From CBDCCV01 sp965215025 (GTDB lineage: Bacteria; Bacteroidota; Rhodothermia; Rhodothermales; Salinibacteraceae): 64,000 nt of DNA. The stretch lies in contig CBDCCV010000002.1 of the NCBI GenBank assembly GCA_965215025.1, positions 186,001 through 250,000 on the forward strand, written 5' to 3'. The notes beneath the pieces are model-generated. The model was not told the DNA's origin and made no database searches. It saw nothing but the letters and a program-made list of their open reading frames with translations. This document shows, piece after piece, positions 63,208 to 64,000 of this stretch. Position 1 is the first letter of the stretch; every line of letters begins with the position of its first letter. The position numbers and the translations under genes were made by a program.

Positions 63208-63380
63208 CTCTGCGGGGCGGCGTTGCATAGGAAAAACGGGGGAGGTGACGTATTTAGTAGTGAGGATAGGCACGTTACCCTAAGTTACGTTTGTGCCGCC
63301 GTAGGTAGAAATTGCCACTTTAATGAAGGTTAATGGCTTCAATGGGTACATATTTACATAGATCAAGCACCGCGCCAACC

Positions 63381-64000
63381 ATGCCCTTTCGCGCCCGATC
63401 TGCTCTCTTGCTGCTCTGTGCGGCGGCGATGCTCGCCGTCGGCGTACGCCACGAGCCAGCCGCGCGCCCGGCCGCCTTCCCCGAACCCGTCCGCGCTGAC
63501 AGCGGGATGGTCGTCTCCGCCCACGCGCGCGCCTCCGAGGCCGGCGTGGCGATGCTTCGGCAAGGCGGCAACGCCATCGACGCGGCGGTGGCGACGGGCT
63601 TCGCCCTCGCCGTCGTCTACCCGGCGGCGGGCAACTTAGGCGGGGGCGGGTTCATGGTCCTCCGCCTCGCCGACAGTTCTTCGACCACCATCGACCACCG
63701 CGAAAAAGCGCCGTTGGCCGCCACGCGCGACATGTTCTTGGACGCGCGCGGCAACGCCGTCCCGGAGCGCAGCCGCGAGGGGCACCTCGCCTCGGGCGTT
63801 CCCGGCACGCCCGCCGGCCTCCTCATGGCGCACGAGCGCTACGGGCAACTTCCGCTCGAAGAAGTCATCGACCCCGCCATCCGCCTCGCCGAAGAAGGCG
63901 TCCGCCTCTCCCGCGCCGAGGCCAACCGGCTTAACCGGCAGCACACCGTTTTTCTGAAATACCCCGGCTCGCGGCGCTACTTCGTCAAGGAAGACTCGAC
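63381..64000 (+). CDS. ggt: Gamma-glutamyltransferase, N-terminal part, runs off window
   Basis: The first 206 residues are visible. A signal peptide (ALLLLCAAAMLAVGV) is followed by the family start SGMVVSAHARASEAGVAMLRQGGNAIDAAVATGFALAVVYPAAGNLGGGGFMVLR and DHREKAPLAATRDMFLD. The catalytic Thr at the start of the small subunit lies beyond the window. It hydrolyses or transfers gamma-glutamyl groups from glutathione in the periplasm. Confidence 0.93.
   Translation, partial: MPFRARSALLLLCAAAMLAVGVRHEPAARPAAFPEPVRADSGMVVSAHARASEAGVAMLRQGGNAIDAAVATGFALAVVYPAAGNLGGGGFMVLRLADSSSTTIDHREKAPLAATRDMFLDARGNAVPERSREGHLASGVPGTPAGLLMAHERYGQLPLEEVIDPAIRLAEEGVRLSRAEANRLNRQHTVFLKYPGSRRYFVKEDS

Larger units (their letters stand above)
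62946..63380. other. Intergenic region between the symporter and ggt genes
   Basis: 435 bases. It contains the small minus-strand reading frame at 63078-63170 with its own promoter. The rest is moderately AT-rich (63240-63370, with TACATATTTACATAG) and probably holds the ggt promoter, which I cannot place exactly. Confidence 0.4.

Overview
The window is a high-GC bacterial chromosome segment, most likely from the Rhodothermota (Rhodothermales; Salinibacter/Rubricoccus-like). The lineage call is an inference from gene content. The pointers are a PorV-type outer-membrane protein, a protein with a type IX secretion (T9SS) C-terminal sorting domain, several TonB-dependent receptors, M56 peptidases fused to TonB C-terminal domains, a HmuY-type haem-binding lipoprotein, and promoters of the Bacteroidota form (TTG, 19-20 bases, TAnnTTTG). 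Many start codons lack a Shine-Dalgarno sequence. I saw no rRNA, tRNA, CRISPR array, phage or insertion sequence.

Layout. 1-9.8 kb: rlmN (cut by the window edge), an HNH nuclease, a SnoaL-like lipoprotein, a BlaI-M56-M56 regulatory operon with a visible operator, a glycosyltransferase overlapping a DDAH-family hydrolase, and a lipoprotein. 9.8-13.4 kb: an ABC exporter pair split by a class D beta-lactamase gene that is flanked by an imperfect duplication of the ATPase gene end. 13.4-24.3 kb: housekeeping genes (mscS, pgk, gap, a TPR protein, a sigma-54 response regulator, lolD, nadA) plus a PIN toxin-antitoxin pair and a Uma2 protein. 24.3-35.8 kb: an outer-membrane protein, a sodium:solute symporter, a LON-substrate-domain protein, an MBL hydrolase, PorV, gluconokinase, GH15, an SDR and a CoA-binding protein. 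35.9-48.6 kb: a large iron/haem locus, hmuU-T-Y-R-S-V, with PepSY, DUF3649-like and DUF3325-like membrane proteins and a second, frameshifted TonB receptor diverging from a cytochrome c lipoprotein. Both receptor promoters carry the same inverted repeat, TTTAGA-N5-TCTAAA. 48.6-54.1 kb: leuS, class II DAHP synthase, a small beta-barrel protein and an AraC-type regulator.

The most unusual region is 54.4-59.9 kb. A large secreted protein (54443-57280) ends in a domain of about 296 residues and is followed by a small three-helix membrane protein. The same pair then recurs twice downstream: an orphan copy of the C-terminal domain with no signal peptide plus its own membrane protein, and a truncated, frameshifted copy plus its own membrane protein. 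The layout matches that of polymorphic toxin/immunity loci with orphan toxin cassettes (CdiA, Rhs, MafB), but I recognise neither the toxin-like nor the immunity-like family. A T9SS cargo protein, a second symporter, a 30-codon membrane peptide and ggt (cut by the window edge) follow.

A second window-wide theme is a set of intergenic hairpins in which a purine-rich arm is followed by a complementary pyrimidine-rich arm close to the next start codon. All eight that precede a gene have the same orientation relative to transcription.
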